Shown here: positions 22,860-34,016 of the stretch, piece after piece | Numbering within the stretch: the first letter of the stretch is position 1 | Layout: every line of letters begins with the position of its first letter | Assembly (NCBI GenBank): GCA_002726335.1 | Contig: PBSR01000265.1 | Coordinates: 1 to 56,938, forward strand | Origin: Gemmatimonadaceae bacterium | Lineage (GTDB): Bacteria; Latescibacterota; UBA2968; UBA8231 | Direction: 5' to 3' | Length of the DNA: 56,938 nt | Notes under the pieces: model-generated | Database searches by the model: none | Told to the model about the DNA's origin: nothing | Seen by the model: the letters and a program-made list of their open reading frames with translations, nothing else | Made by a program: the position numbers and the translations under genes

Positions 22860-23672
22860 TCAATCGTCATCTGAGAGGGCGGGGAGACCGGCGACCGCCT
22901 CGCGGGGAGAGAGCAGTTCGGACAGTCTCTGCTTGAGTTCCCGCGCATCCAGACCGCGCACCAGCCCACCCCCCACCGTGATGGAAACCGTCTGCGTCTC
23001 CTCCGACACAACGATGGTCACCGCGTCCGTCTCCTGTGACACGCCGAGGGCAGCCCGATGGCGTGTGCCGAGGCGCTGATCCTCTAGTTCCTCTGCCAGA
23101 GGCAACGTACAGCGCGCCGCTACGAGGGCTTCTCCCTGAATGACCACCGCCTGATCGTGGAGGGGCGACCGGGGCGTGAAGATTGTCGTCAGCAGGTCGG
23201 CGGAGACACTGGCGTTGAGCGGCACACCGGATTCGATGACCGCTTCGAGTCCAGCCTCTCGAGAGATGACGATGAGGGCCCCGTAACCCCGGTCGGCCAA
23301 CTGCACTGCGCCGTTGACGACCTCATCGATGACCCGTGATGGCTCCGTCTTGTAGAACCAGCTCAGCACGGGGCTTTGCCCCAGCGCCGCGAGCATCCGT
23401 CGCAACTCGGGCTGGAAAAGGATAACGAGCAGAATGAGCAGGATAGACTGCACCTGCTCGAGCAGGTAGGCCAGGGCTCTCATCTGCAGCCACTGGGCCG
23501 CCAGGGCGACGGAGGCCAGCAGGAAGAGACCCACGAGCATCTGTGCGGCACGCATGCCGCGGATGAGGTTGAGCAGTCGATAGACGACAAGGGCGACGAC
23601 GAGGATGTCGAGAACGGCGACGACGCTGACCGGCAGAAAACCGAAAAGTTGAAAAAGAACGAGATCGTCCAT
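22860..23672 (-). CDS. cdaA: Diadenylate cyclase CdaA (c-di-AMP synthase)
   Basis: 270 residues. It makes the second messenger c-di-AMP from two ATP at the inner membrane. Three hydrophobic N-terminal helices (about 12-82) precede a DAC domain. GTRHRAALG (202-210) is the conserved RHR motif. The DGA motif is altered: LHDQAVVI has Gln174 where Gly is expected, while Asp173 and Ala175 are kept. It starts seven bases after folP. In many bacteria cdaA sits beside cdaR and glmM; here neither is present, and the neighbours are folP, ftsH and tilS. Confidence 0.93.
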   Translation of the reverse strand: MDDLVLFQLFGFLPVSVVAVLDILVVALVVYRLLNLIRGMRAAQMLVGLFLLASVALAAQWLQMRALAYLLEQVQSILLILLVILFQPELRRMLAALGQSPVLSWFYKTEPSRVIDEVVNGAVQLADRGYGALIVISREAGLEAVIESGVPLNASVSADLLTTIFTPRSPLHDQAVVIQGEALVAARCTLPLAEELEDQRLGTRHRAALGVSQETDAVTIVVSEETQTVSITVGGGLVRGLDARELKQRLSELLSPREAVAGLPALSDDD

Positions 23673-23679
23673 TGACGCT

Positions 23680-24542
23680 TCAGTCGTCCGAGTCGGACGC
23701 AGATTCGATGGCTTCGGCCGCCCGCACGGCGCGGACGGTGGCTTCTACGTCATGCACTCGCAGGGCCTGGGCGCCGTGGACGACGGCGAGCACCGCCGCC
23801 GCCAGACTGCCTTCGAGTGCCCCTTCGGGAGAGATACCCATGGGTTTCCAGATGAAGGATTTGCGCGAGGCACCTACCACGACCGGGCAGCCACCGACAC
23901 CGAATTCTGCCGCCCGCCGGATGAGTTCACGGTTCCCCTCGACCGACTTCCCGAAGCCGATGCCCGGATCGACGGCAACGCGGTCGGCCCGAATGCCATG
24001 CTCGTGGGCGAATTGTAGGCGAGCCGTCAGGTAGGTGCGAATCTCGCCTGTCAGATCGTCGTAGTGCGTGTTCTGCTGCATGTCGGCGGGCGTCCCACGG
24101 CGGTGCATGAGGATGACGGGTGCCGCCGCCTGTGAGGCGACGTCCGCCATGGCCCCCGATTCATACTCGAAGGCGCTGATGTCGTTGATGATGTCGGCCC
24201 CCGCCGACAGCGCCCGGCGCGCGACCTCGGCCTTCACGGTGTCGACGGAAAGAGGGACGTCGCTCTGCCGGCGAATCGCCTCTACTACGGGGACCACCCG
24301 GTGACACTCTTCCTCGGCGCAGACAGGCGCCACCTCACCATAGACCGGGGGACGGGACGACTCCCCGCCAATGTCGATGATGTCCGCGCCCTCTGCCTCC
24401 AGACGCAGTGCCTGTTCGGCCGCCAGCAGCGGCTCGACGTACCGACCACCGTCGTAGAACGAATCGGGTGTGACATTGAGCACCCCCAGGATCTGCGTCC
24501 GTTGACCGAACTCTACCCGTCGGTCGCCGTGCAGTCGCCAGA

Positions 24543-24546
<4 letters not shown>
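23680..24546 (-). CDS. folP: Dihydropteroate synthase
   Basis: 288 residues from a GTG overlapping the ftsH stop (GTGA). It condenses p-aminobenzoate with hydroxymethyl-dihydropterin pyrophosphate in folate synthesis and is the sulfonamide target. ILGVLNVTPDSFYDGG, DIGGESSRP, INDISAF and DPGIGFGKSVEGN are the family motifs. folB and folK are located separately at 40004-40880. The folP-ftsH-tilS linkage is common among bacteria. Confidence 0.96.
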
Positions 24547-26507
<1,961 letters not shown>

Positions 26508-27974
26508 TCATCGGTCCATGGGGTGGACGTTCGATCCATCAGACTCAGAAGAGTCGACATCGACGAACTCAAGGTAAAGGATTCTGTCTGTGTCACAGGT
26601 TACCCGAAAGGCCTCGCTCCGGGTCAGGCCGGCAACCCACAGCACCTCTTCTTCCCCGCCATCGGTATCACGGGTGAGCAGCAGAGCATCGGCGCGCAGG
26701 ATTTGCGGCCACTTCGCATCGATGAAGCAGTCGCTCAGTTTCTTGTGCCGCCCCCCCATCCCCAAAGGCTGCAGTCGGTCCCCCGGCCGTGGCGTCCGCA
26801 ATCGCAGACGACCGTTTACGGCTTTTGCGTCGAAGGCGGCACGCCATGCACTCAGGCCGGATCGCAGATCTTTGAAGGCCTGCGGGGGGACGAAGGTTGC
26901 ATGCAGTGTCGTGGCGCGCTCGGGGACAGGCGTCTGCCCCGGCGCAGTAACACGGGACTGCACTTGCCTTACCTGGCCACTTCGGAGAATGAGAACGGTA
27001 CCCGTGTTCTCAGCCCGGATGTCGCCGGTCACCTGGTGCATTCCGACCCTGCCGGTGGCAAGGCGCCCGACGATGCCTTCCACCGCCGCGAAAGACGGCG
27101 CGTCTTGTGGTGCAAGCTCTTGAATATACTGACGTAAGACACGTCGCTGAACGGCTATATGATAACCGCACAACAGCGGTGTATCAAGCGTCAGACAGGC
27201 TCGTCTGCGCTCCTTCAGAAGCTTGCCAGCCACGTCACGAGAGAAGTCCTCGAGAAAGTCATCGTCGGCCTGCAACAACGAGGCGGTACGGTTCAGTCCT
27301 TCGACCAGATTCGGGTTGTGCCTCGCCTCGAGGTGAGGGATCAGTTCGTGGCGCACCCGGTTTCGGGGGAACCCCAGATCCCGATTCGTGGAATCTTCCC
27401 GCACGACGAGGCCGCGCTTCCTGGCATAGGCTTCGATCACCGAGCGGCGTACCGCCAGCAGAGGACGCACGATGCCACCGTCGGCGACCGGACGCATGGC
27501 GCCCAGACCGGTAGCACCGGCGCCACGCAACAACCGGAGAAGAACGGTCTCGGCCTGATCGTCTGCATGGTGTCCGACGGCGACACAGCGGGCCCGTACA
27601 CGGGCCCGTACCCGTTCCCACAGATCTCGTCGACAACGGCGGCCGGCCATCTCTACAGACAGGCCCTGGCTTCGCCCCACCTCGGCCACGTTCACCACCT
27701 CGACTGTGACCGGTAAACCCAGTGCCCCGGCGAGAGCCTTGACGAAGGCCGCGTCCTCCGGCGAATCCTGTCGCAGGCCGTGATCCAGATGGACCACATG
27801 CAGGGACAACTCCATGGCCTCTGCCAGTCGGCTCAGAATATCGAGCAGGACGACAGAATCCACCCCACCAGAGACGGCGACAACGATGCCGTCCCCAGGC
27901 CGGACCTGGGCAGCTCCGAGTCTCTCCTCGACGTGATCCGGCAGTCCGTCAGCTGTCGGATGGGAAGTTGACAT
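26508..27974 (-). CDS. tilS: tRNA(Ile)-lysidine synthetase TilS
   Basis: 488 residues from ATG 27974; the frame stays open upstream but that part is low-quality sequence reading into the divergent gene. TilS modifies C34 of the AUA-reading tRNA(Ile) to lysidine. The PP-loop SGGVDSVVLL, the HLDHGLR and GHHADDQAETVLLRLLRG motifs, and a C-terminal TilS domain (RLRTPRPGDRLQPLGMGG) are present. It heads the run that continues into ftsH, folP and cdaA. Confidence 0.94.
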   Translation of the reverse strand: MSTSHPTADGLPDHVEERLGAAQVRPGDGIVVAVSGGVDSVVLLDILSRLAEAMELSLHVVHLDHGLRQDSPEDAAFVKALAGALGLPVTVEVVNVAEVGRSQGLSVEMAGRRCRRDLWERVRARVRARCVAVGHHADDQAETVLLRLLRGAGATGLGAMRPVADGGIVRPLLAVRRSVIEAYARKRGLVVREDSTNRDLGFPRNRVRHELIPHLEARHNPNLVEGLNRTASLLQADDDFLEDFSRDVAGKLLKERRRACLTLDTPLLCGYHIAVQRRVLRQYIQELAPQDAPSFAAVEGIVGRLATGRVGMHQVTGDIRAENTGTVLILRSGQVRQVQSRVTAPGQTPVPERATTLHATFVPPQAFKDLRSGLSAWRAAFDAKAVNGRLRLRTPRPGDRLQPLGMGGRHKKLSDCFIDAKWPQILRADALLLTRDTDGGEEEVLWVAGLTRSEAFRVTCDTDRILYLEFVDVDSSESDGSNVHPMDR

Positions 27975-28066
27975 GAGGCTCGATCTCGCTGGAATAGGGA
28001 TTGCTGTGTGTTGCAGTTGAATATGGAGACTCTTACAGAGAATGAACCCAAGCTCAGGAGCGTCTG

Positions 28067-28414
28067 ATGTCCACCTCCTACAATCTCGACGGAATCCGCG
28101 TCCAGACGGCGCGTATGCTGGAGATCTACTCCCTCCTGCGCCGTGAACTGGAGGGGGCCAACAAGATAGGCATGCCGCAGGAGGCGAGAGGCCGGCTGCA
28201 GCAGGCGGTAGACACCATTGCCGCCAACATGGCGCAGCTTGCGGCCCAACTTGCCGCTGCAACGGAAACTCCTTCCGCCGTCCACGACGATGGAAGTGTC
28301 GAATACCCCGGAATCGGACGGGTCGACGCCGTCGAGGCCAGGGAACTGGAAGAGATCCTCGATTCGGTCCTTAAGTGGCACGCCGAGCTGATCCAGAACG
28401 ACACAGGGGAATGA
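28067..28414 (+). CDS. Small helical protein, function unknown
   Basis: 115 residues. AGGAG at 28054-28058 is well placed before the ATG, which supports translation. The sequence is mostly alpha-helical: residues 10-70 are Ala/Gln/Leu-rich with coiled-coil character, then a short acidic linker (HDDGSVEYPGIGRVD) and a final helix. There is no signal peptide or membrane segment. No family was recognised. It is divergent from tilS and convergent with the fibronectin-repeat gene. Confidence 0.7.
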   Translation: MSTSYNLDGIRVQTARMLEIYSLLRRELEGANKIGMPQEARGRLQQAVDTIAANMAQLAAQLAAATETPSAVHDDGSVEYPGIGRVDAVEARELEEILDSVLKWHAELIQNDTGE

Positions 28415-28472
28415 TCAGCTCACCTCACCGACCACTCCCCTGCCTTGTCCTCGAGTTGACGTGACCGAGTTG

Positions 28473-31400
28473 TTAGTTCTTGACCTTGACTGACCTCAGA
28501 TCGGTCCAGTCGCTCTCCCGGGCATCCCCGTCCACCGCACGCACACGGTAGTAGTAGGTCGTATCGCGAGAGACGCCATCGTCATCGCGCGTCGTGTTGA
28601 TGTTGTTCGGCACGATGGCCGTGAAATCCGAGTCCGTCGTGCTGTTGGCCACCGTCGTACGTTCGACCTCGTAGCGTACGATCGCACCGGCAGACTTGGT
28701 CCAGCTGATCGTCACCACCGGCGGCTCGGTTGCATCGGAGGGGGTCGACGCCGTCAGGTTGATATTTGTCGGCAGATCGACACCGCTCGTCGTCACCGCC
28801 GCCGTCGACGATCTGGGGCTGATGTTCCCGTCGTCGTCGAGGGCCTCCACCTGATAGAAATAGGTCGTCCGCTGGTCGAGGCCGGAATCGTCGTAGGATA
28901 ACGTCGTCGAGGTGGCGATCTGCTCGTAGTCGCCGTCCGAGGTCGTGGCCCGGTAGATGCGGTAGAGACTCACCCCCGTCAGCGTGGAGCCGTCCGAATC
29001 GGAACCCGGCGCCCGCCAGGTCAGCGACAGACGCTCCGGATCATCGCTCACCGGATCACCATCCAGGAAGGTGGGGGCCGCCGGCGCCCGCGTGTCGGTC
29101 TGTACGGTGGCCCCGTCGAAAGCGGACTGCTCGCTCTCCCCCGTGTCGGTAACCACCGAGACCCGATAGAAGAGGATCTGTCCACCCGTCAGGTTGGAAT
29201 CGATGTAACTCGTCTGCCCCGTCGTGAAGGGCGCGCCCTCCGTCCCCTCCAGTCGCGAGTACCCTTCATCAGAGCGGGACGAGCGATAGACATTGTAGCC
29301 CTGCAGGTCCTCTTCGTCACTCGCCGTCCAGCTGAGAGTAATGCTGGTCACGTCGCCGGCAGCGGCGACGTTGGACGGCGCACCGATGCCCTGGGTGGTC
29401 ACCGACGAGGTCGACGACCGCGGACTCACGTTCCCGGAGCCGTCGATGGCACTGACGGCATAGTAATACGTCGTTGCCGCCTGCAGAGCGGTATCGGCGT
29501 ACGAGGTTGAACTGGCATCGATCGTATCGAGAGCGGCCAGCGCCGAAGCGCTGTCCTTGCTGCGAAACACGACATAGCTGGCCAGACCGGTAAGGTCGCC
29601 GCCATCCTGATCAGCCCGTGATCCACTCCAGCTGAGGGTCACCATCGCCTCGGCATCGTCGGCGATGACGACGAGATCAGAGGGGGTGGCCGGGGCGATT
29701 TCGTCGGCTTCGGCACTGCCGCTGACAAAAGCCGAGCGCTCGCTCTGCAGGCTCGCCGTGACAGCTGTGATCTCATAGTAGAACAGGTCGCCAGACGTTA
29801 CCGTGGAGTCGATGAAGCTGGTGCGTCCCGTCGTAAAAGCGTCGTCGCCGTCTCCCGAGAGTTGGACGAAGTCGAGATCGGGCCGTGTCGACCGGTAGAC
29901 ATTGTAGCCGATCAGCTCGGTGTCATCGACGGCGTTCCAGCTGATTTCGATGCGGCCGATGCCATCGGTGGCGCGGACGGCGGAGGGCACTTCCACACCG
30001 ATGGTCGTCGCCTGGCCGGTCGATGATTGCGCGCTCTCATTGCCGTCGGCATCGAAGGCGATCAGTGCATATCGATAGGTGGTGAGAGAACGCAGATCGG
30101 CGTCGTCAAACTGACGAACGGCGGCCTCGAGAGTCGCCACGGGGACGAGGGACTCCGACCCCTCCGCACGGAGCAGACGAAACCCTGAGAGACCTGTGCG
30201 GGTGCCGCCATCGGCGTCGGTGACCGGCGCCGTCCAGCGAACCGAGATCTGCGTCGGATCGGTATCGGAAGGGATGACGGAGACGTTCAGTGGTGTTCCG
30301 GGTGCCGACTCATCCGCCGCCGCCTGGGCGCTGACAAAGGTGGACAACTCGCTGGTGGTACCGTTGGCCCCGATGGCTCGAACCTTATAAAACAGGAGCG
30401 TGCCACCGGCGAGATTGGAATCGACGTAGGTCGTGCGCCCCGTCGTGAACGACGATCCTTCACCTCCAGCCAGGACCTCGTACGGGCCGTCGGAGCGTGG
30501 CGAGCGATACACGTCATACCCGAGCAGATCGTCATCATCGACGGCCTGCCATTGCAGCGCAATCCGGCCGAGACCATCGGTGGCGCTCAACGCCGTCGGC
30601 GTTGAGATGCCCGTCGCTGCCTGACCGCTCACGAAGGTCGAGAGCTCGCTTGTCATGCCGCTGGTACCGACGGCGCGGACCCGGTAGAAGAGCAGCGTCC
30701 CCCCGGTGAGATTGGAGTCGACGTACGTCGTGCGCCCCGTCGTAAAGGACGAACTCTCCGCCCCGGCAAGGATCTCATACGTGCCATCGGATGTCGCCGC
30801 ACGGTGGACTTCGTATCCCAGCAGATCGTCGCTGTCAACGGACTGCCAGGCCAGCGTGATCCGTCCCAGGCCATCGGTGGCCCGCAGGCCACTCGGTGTC
30901 GGGATGCCGGCCGTACGGGTCGAACTGGACAGCGCCTGCGAACTCTGGTTGCCCGCGCCGTCGAAAGCGACCATGGCATAGCGGTAAGTGGTCAGGGCCC
31001 TCAGCCCCGTGTCGACGTAGGTCCGGACCTCGGCGGCAAGGGTGTCTACCGGCAGCAGTGAGCCGTCCGCGTCTTCCGCGCGGAGCAGGACGAAACCGTC
31101 GAGGCCGGTGAGGTCACCACCATCCGCATCGACGGCAGGGGCGCTCCAGCCCACGGTGATCTGTCCGGCGTCATTCTCGTCAGCCACGGCCGAGACATTG
31201 CGCGGCGCCCCTGGCGCTGACTCGTCGGCCAGGGACGTGCCACCCACGAAAGCTGACCGCTCGCTCAGCAGGCCATTGGTGGCTACGGCCTGCACCTTGT
31301 AGAAGAACAGGCTGCCGCTGGCGATGTTGCTGTCGATGTAGCTGGAACGACCGGTGGTGAAATCGGTCCCTTCGGCACCCTCGAGGCGGACATATTCCTC

Positions 31401-33197
31401 GTTTGAGCGGGCCGAGCGATAGACGCTGTACCCGGCCAGATCGGAATCGTCCACAGGTTGCCAGCTGATTTCGATCCGACCGATGCCATCCTGCGCCACC
31501 AGGCCCTGCGGCGCCCGAATGCCTCCGGTCTGCGTCTGACTGGATGTGGCAGACCGGCTCTCATTGCCGGCCTCATCGAAGGCCACCACGGTGTAGGCGT
31601 ACAGCGTCAGGCTCTTGAGCCCCGTGTCCTCCCACTGCCGGACCCCGGCCGCCACCGTGTCGGCGGGGACGAAGGATCCCGGACCGCCCTCGGAGCGGAA
31701 CACGACAAATCCTGCGAGTCCGGTCAGTTCGTCACCGTCGGAGTCGACGGTTGGCGGGCCCCAGCGCACGACGATACGGTCGGTGGCCGACTCGTCTGCG
31801 ACGGCCGATACGTTCTGTGGCGCACCGGGCCCTACCCGATCCTCGCCCTGGGTCCGCACGCGGACGGCGGTGGCCCGGCCACTCTCGTTGCCTTCCGTGT
31901 CGAAGGCGACGACGGTGTAGAAGTAAGTGTTCGACTCTTCCAGGCCCGTGTCTTCGAAAGGCGGCCCGTTGACGGTGGCGACGCGGACGAAGGAGTCTGT
32001 TGTCTCTTCGGAGCGGAACACGTGATAGCCCGCCAGCCCCGTCAACTCACCGCCGTCAACATCGCGTTGCGGCACATTCCAGGAGACGGAGATGTGGCCG
32101 AAGTCCGACAGATCCGGCACGGCCGACAGATTCCCGGGAGCCCCCGGCGGCACTTCGTCGGACTGGGCTTCGGCACTGACGATGCTGGACAATTCGCTGG
32201 CCGCCCCATCTCTGCCCACGGCACGGATGCGATAGAAGAACAGCGCGCCACCGGTGAGATTGCTGTCAATGTAGGAAGTACGGCCGGTGGTAAAGCTGCC
32301 GCCTTCGGCACCCTCGAGACGTACAAAACCGTCGTCCGACTGGGTGGAGCGAAAGACGTCGTAGCCGACGAGGTTTTCGTCATCCACCGCCCCCCAGGTG
32401 ACGACGACGCGGCCGATCTCGTCGGCGGCGCCAACTCCCTCCGGTGTCGGCAGCCCGGGCGTCGTGACCTGCACTGCGGCAGCCGGGCGGCTGGTGTTTC
32501 CCGCTTCGTCGAAAGCCACCATGCTGTAGCTGTAGGTGGTGAGCGTTCTCAGCCCGGTGTCCTCAAACTCGCGGATTGCCGCCAGCAGGGTGTCGACAGG
32601 AACGGCACCACCGGTGCCGGCCTCGGCGCGCAGGACGACGAAGCCGGACAGGCCGGACAGTTCGCGGCCATCGCTGTCCGTCTGTGGCGCCGACCAGCGC
32701 AACACGACACGACCCAGAACGTCCTCGTCCGGCACGGCGGACAAGCTCTGCGGCGGTTCGGGTGAGACATTGTCTTCGAGGGCCGTGGCGCCGACGAAAG
32801 TGGTCAGCTCGCTCTGCAGACCGGCGGTATCGATGGCGGCGACGCGGTAGAAGAAGGTGCGATTCTCGCCGCGGATCGAGTCGGCGAAGGTGGTCTTGCC
32901 CGTCGTGATCCCGGCGGTGGAGTCGCCATCGCCAGTGACGAAGGCGTAGGTGCCGTTCGAGCGATCAGACCTGAACAGGGCATATCCGGCCAGATCGCGA
33001 TCCGACCCGCCCTGCCATCCGAGGCGGATGACCCCGACGCCCGGTTGCGCCGCCAGCTGCGCCGGCGTCTCGGGGCGATTCTGCACGAAGTCGGACTGCG
33101 GATCGAGTGGATTGCTGCGGTCCCTGTCGCAACTGACGGCGACGAGGGCCAGCAGGAGGGCGGCGGCAAGAGCGGCGCCCGGGTTCGTCTTCTTCAT
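28473..33197 (-). CDS. Giant lipoprotein with about 15 fibronectin type III domains
   Basis: 1574 residues from ATG 33197. The N-terminal signal ends in a good lipobox (LVAVSC), then a short NPLDP linker. The remainder is about fifteen FN3 domains of roughly 100 residues. They fall into two alternating classes: A, with VDDxDLxGYxVYRS and FTTGRTSYIDSNLTGG; and B, with DGGxLTGLxGFVVLRA and DTGLRxLTTYxYxMVAFD. My reading of the order is A B A B B A B A A B A B A B plus a diverged last domain. No sorting domain or catalytic domain is seen at the C-terminus. Likely a surface or periplasmic binding/structural protein. It follows the small gene at 33217 by 19 bases. Confidence 0.9.
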   Translation of the reverse strand: MKKTNPGAALAAALLLALVAVSCDRDRSNPLDPQSDFVQNRPETPAQLAAQPGVGVIRLGWQGGSDRDLAGYALFRSDRSNGTYAFVTGDGDSTAGITTGKTTFADSIRGENRTFFYRVAAIDTAGLQSELTTFVGATALEDNVSPEPPQSLSAVPDEDVLGRVVLRWSAPQTDSDGRELSGLSGFVVLRAEAGTGGAVPVDTLLAAIREFEDTGLRTLTTYSYSMVAFDEAGNTSRPAAAVQVTTPGLPTPEGVGAADEIGRVVVTWGAVDDENLVGYDVFRSTQSDDGFVRLEGAEGGSFTTGRTSYIDSNLTGGALFFYRIRAVGRDGAASELSSIVSAEAQSDEVPPGAPGNLSAVPDLSDFGHISVSWNVPQRDVDGGELTGLAGYHVFRSEETTDSFVRVATVNGPPFEDTGLEESNTYFYTVVAFDTEGNESGRATAVRVRTQGEDRVGPGAPQNVSAVADESATDRIVVRWGPPTVDSDGDELTGLAGFVVFRSEGGPGSFVPADTVAAGVRQWEDTGLKSLTLYAYTVVAFDEAGNESRSATSSQTQTGGIRAPQGLVAQDGIGRIEISWQPVDDSDLAGYSVYRSARSNEEYVRLEGAEGTDFTTGRSSYIDSNIASGSLFFYKVQAVATNGLLSERSAFVGGTSLADESAPGAPRNVSAVADENDAGQITVGWSAPAVDADGGDLTGLDGFVLLRAEDADGSLLPVDTLAAEVRTYVDTGLRALTTYRYAMVAFDGAGNQSSQALSSSTRTAGIPTPSGLRATDGLGRITLAWQSVDSDDLLGYEVHRAATSDGTYEILAGAESSSFTTGRTTYVDSNLTGGTLLFYRVRAVGTSGMTSELSTFVSGQAATGISTPTALSATDGLGRIALQWQAVDDDDLLGYDVYRSPRSDGPYEVLAGGEGSSFTTGRTTYVDSNLAGGTLLFYKVRAIGANGTTSELSTFVSAQAAADESAPGTPLNVSVIPSDTDPTQISVRWTAPVTDADGGTRTGLSGFRLLRAEGSESLVPVATLEAAVRQFDDADLRSLTTYRYALIAFDADGNESAQSSTGQATTIGVEVPSAVRATDGIGRIEISWNAVDDTELIGYNVYRSTRPDLDFVQLSGDGDDAFTTGRTSFIDSTVTSGDLFYYEITAVTASLQSERSAFVSGSAEADEIAPATPSDLVVIADDAEAMVTLSWSGSRADQDGGDLTGLASYVVFRSKDSASALAALDTIDASSTSYADTALQAATTYYYAVSAIDGSGNVSPRSSTSSVTTQGIGAPSNVAAAGDVTSITLSWTASDEEDLQGYNVYRSSRSDEGYSRLEGTEGAPFTTGQTSYIDSNLTGGQILFYRVSVVTDTGESEQSAFDGATVQTDTRAPAAPTFLDGDPVSDDPERLSLTWRAPGSDSDGSTLTGVSLYRIYRATTSDGDYEQIATSTTLSYDDSGLDQRTTYFYQVEALDDDGNISPRSSTAAVTTSGVDLPTNINLTASTPSDATEPPVVTISWTKSAGAIVRYEVERTTVANSTTDSDFTAIVPNNINTTRDDDGVSRDTTYYYRVRAVDGDARESDWTDLRSVKVKN

Positions 33198-33216
33198 CTT
33201 GAAGTTTCCGGCTCGT

Positions 33217-33765
33217 TCAGTAGAAGTGTCGCTGCAGGCGCAGGCCGACGGCGCGGGGCGTGATGGCGGGCACGAGAGACAGGGACGAGTATGTCGCAGC
33301 ACCATCCGCGACGGACCCGAGCGTCACGGGCCCGGCCGAGGCGCTGGATCCGTTTCCCGTCAACGCCAGGCGCAGGCCGGTGATGCCGAAGGCCGCTGCC
33401 AGGGCCCAACTCACCTGGCTTCTGACGTCGCGATTGGTCGTGCGCTGGTAGAACTTCTCAATCTCGGCAGGGTCCGTCGCCGCTTCGTAGGCGTCGTAGA
33501 ACTCGTCGGCTTCATCCTTGAGGTCGAAGCCCTGTGACACCAGAACGACACTCCCGGCGAGGAACACGACGCCCAGAGAGCGTCTGACGGTGAACAGACC
33601 GCCCGAGTCGCCCTGCCTGCTCTCGCCGACAGAGCGGGCGGTCGTGCTCCCCGTGGTCTGTGCGAGGGCCGGCTGAGGTCCCGAAAGGAGTGTGAGCCCC
33701 AAGAGGACAACGGTGAGTAGTGCAGCGCCCGCGCGGCGGGCGATAATGTCAGTTTGCTTCGTCAT
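33217..33765 (-). CDS. Exported or membrane protein of unknown function, partner of the FN3 lipoprotein
   Basis: 182 residues with a clear signal peptide (cut near ALAQ, residue 36). The mature part has a hydrophobic segment at about 63-78 (RSLGVVFLAGSVVLVSQG), an acidic helix (DEADEFYDAYEAATDPAEIEKFYQ), a second hydrophobic segment (SWALAAAFGITGLRLALTG) and ends in Tyr after aromatic/basic residues, so it could be an outer-membrane or periplasmic accessory. It resembles small proteins near the DUF5683 type but I cannot assign it. It is first in a two-gene unit with the FN3 lipoprotein and divergent from lexA. No good Shine-Dalgarno precedes the ATG. Confidence 0.75.
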   Translation of the reverse strand: MTKQTDIIARRAGAALLTVVLLGLTLLSGPQPALAQTTGSTTARSVGESRQGDSGGLFTVRRSLGVVFLAGSVVLVSQGFDLKDEADEFYDAYEAATDPAEIEKFYQRTTNRDVRSQVSWALAAAFGITGLRLALTGNGSSASAGPVTLGSVADGAATYSSLSLVPAITPRAVGLRLQRHFY

Positions 33766-33947
33766 TTTTTATGGCAACCCCATGAAACTGACCGACTTAC
33801 GTCAATTGCACTATACGGTAGAGACAAGGGTGGACTTTGTCAACATAATGGCGTCGATCCGCCCCTCTGTCTCGCATCAGTCCTGGCCAGCTTGGGTAAC
33901 CATGGGAAGAAACAGACAGTTGCGTAGGGTTGGCGCGAGTCGGGATC

Positions 33948-33976
33948 TTGACAAATGCACGAATGTGCAGTAAATA
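33948..33976 (+). promoter_or_regulatory. lexA promoter with embedded LexA box (TGCAC-N4-GTGCA)
   Basis: A near-ideal promoter, TTGACA (33948-33953), 17 bases, TAAATA (33971-33976), contains a perfect palindrome, TGCAC GAAT GTGCA (33956-33969), in its spacer. Its placement between -35 and -10 immediately upstream of lexA is what an autoregulated SOS operator looks like. From memory, Fibrobacter LexA uses a TGCNC-N4-GTGCA site, which this matches; it differs from the Escherichia coli CTGT-N8-ACAG and the Bacillus CGAAC-N4-GTTCG boxes. Confidence 0.85.
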
Positions 33977-34016
33977 TGAGTGCAGGTAGCACCCCAACCG
34001 CTGGAGATACCAGGCC

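Noticed and set aside
28473..33197. CRISPR or satellite array in the repeated region
   Set aside because: The repeats are ~300-bp coding units of FN3 domains in one long frame, with no short palindromic repeats or unique spacers.
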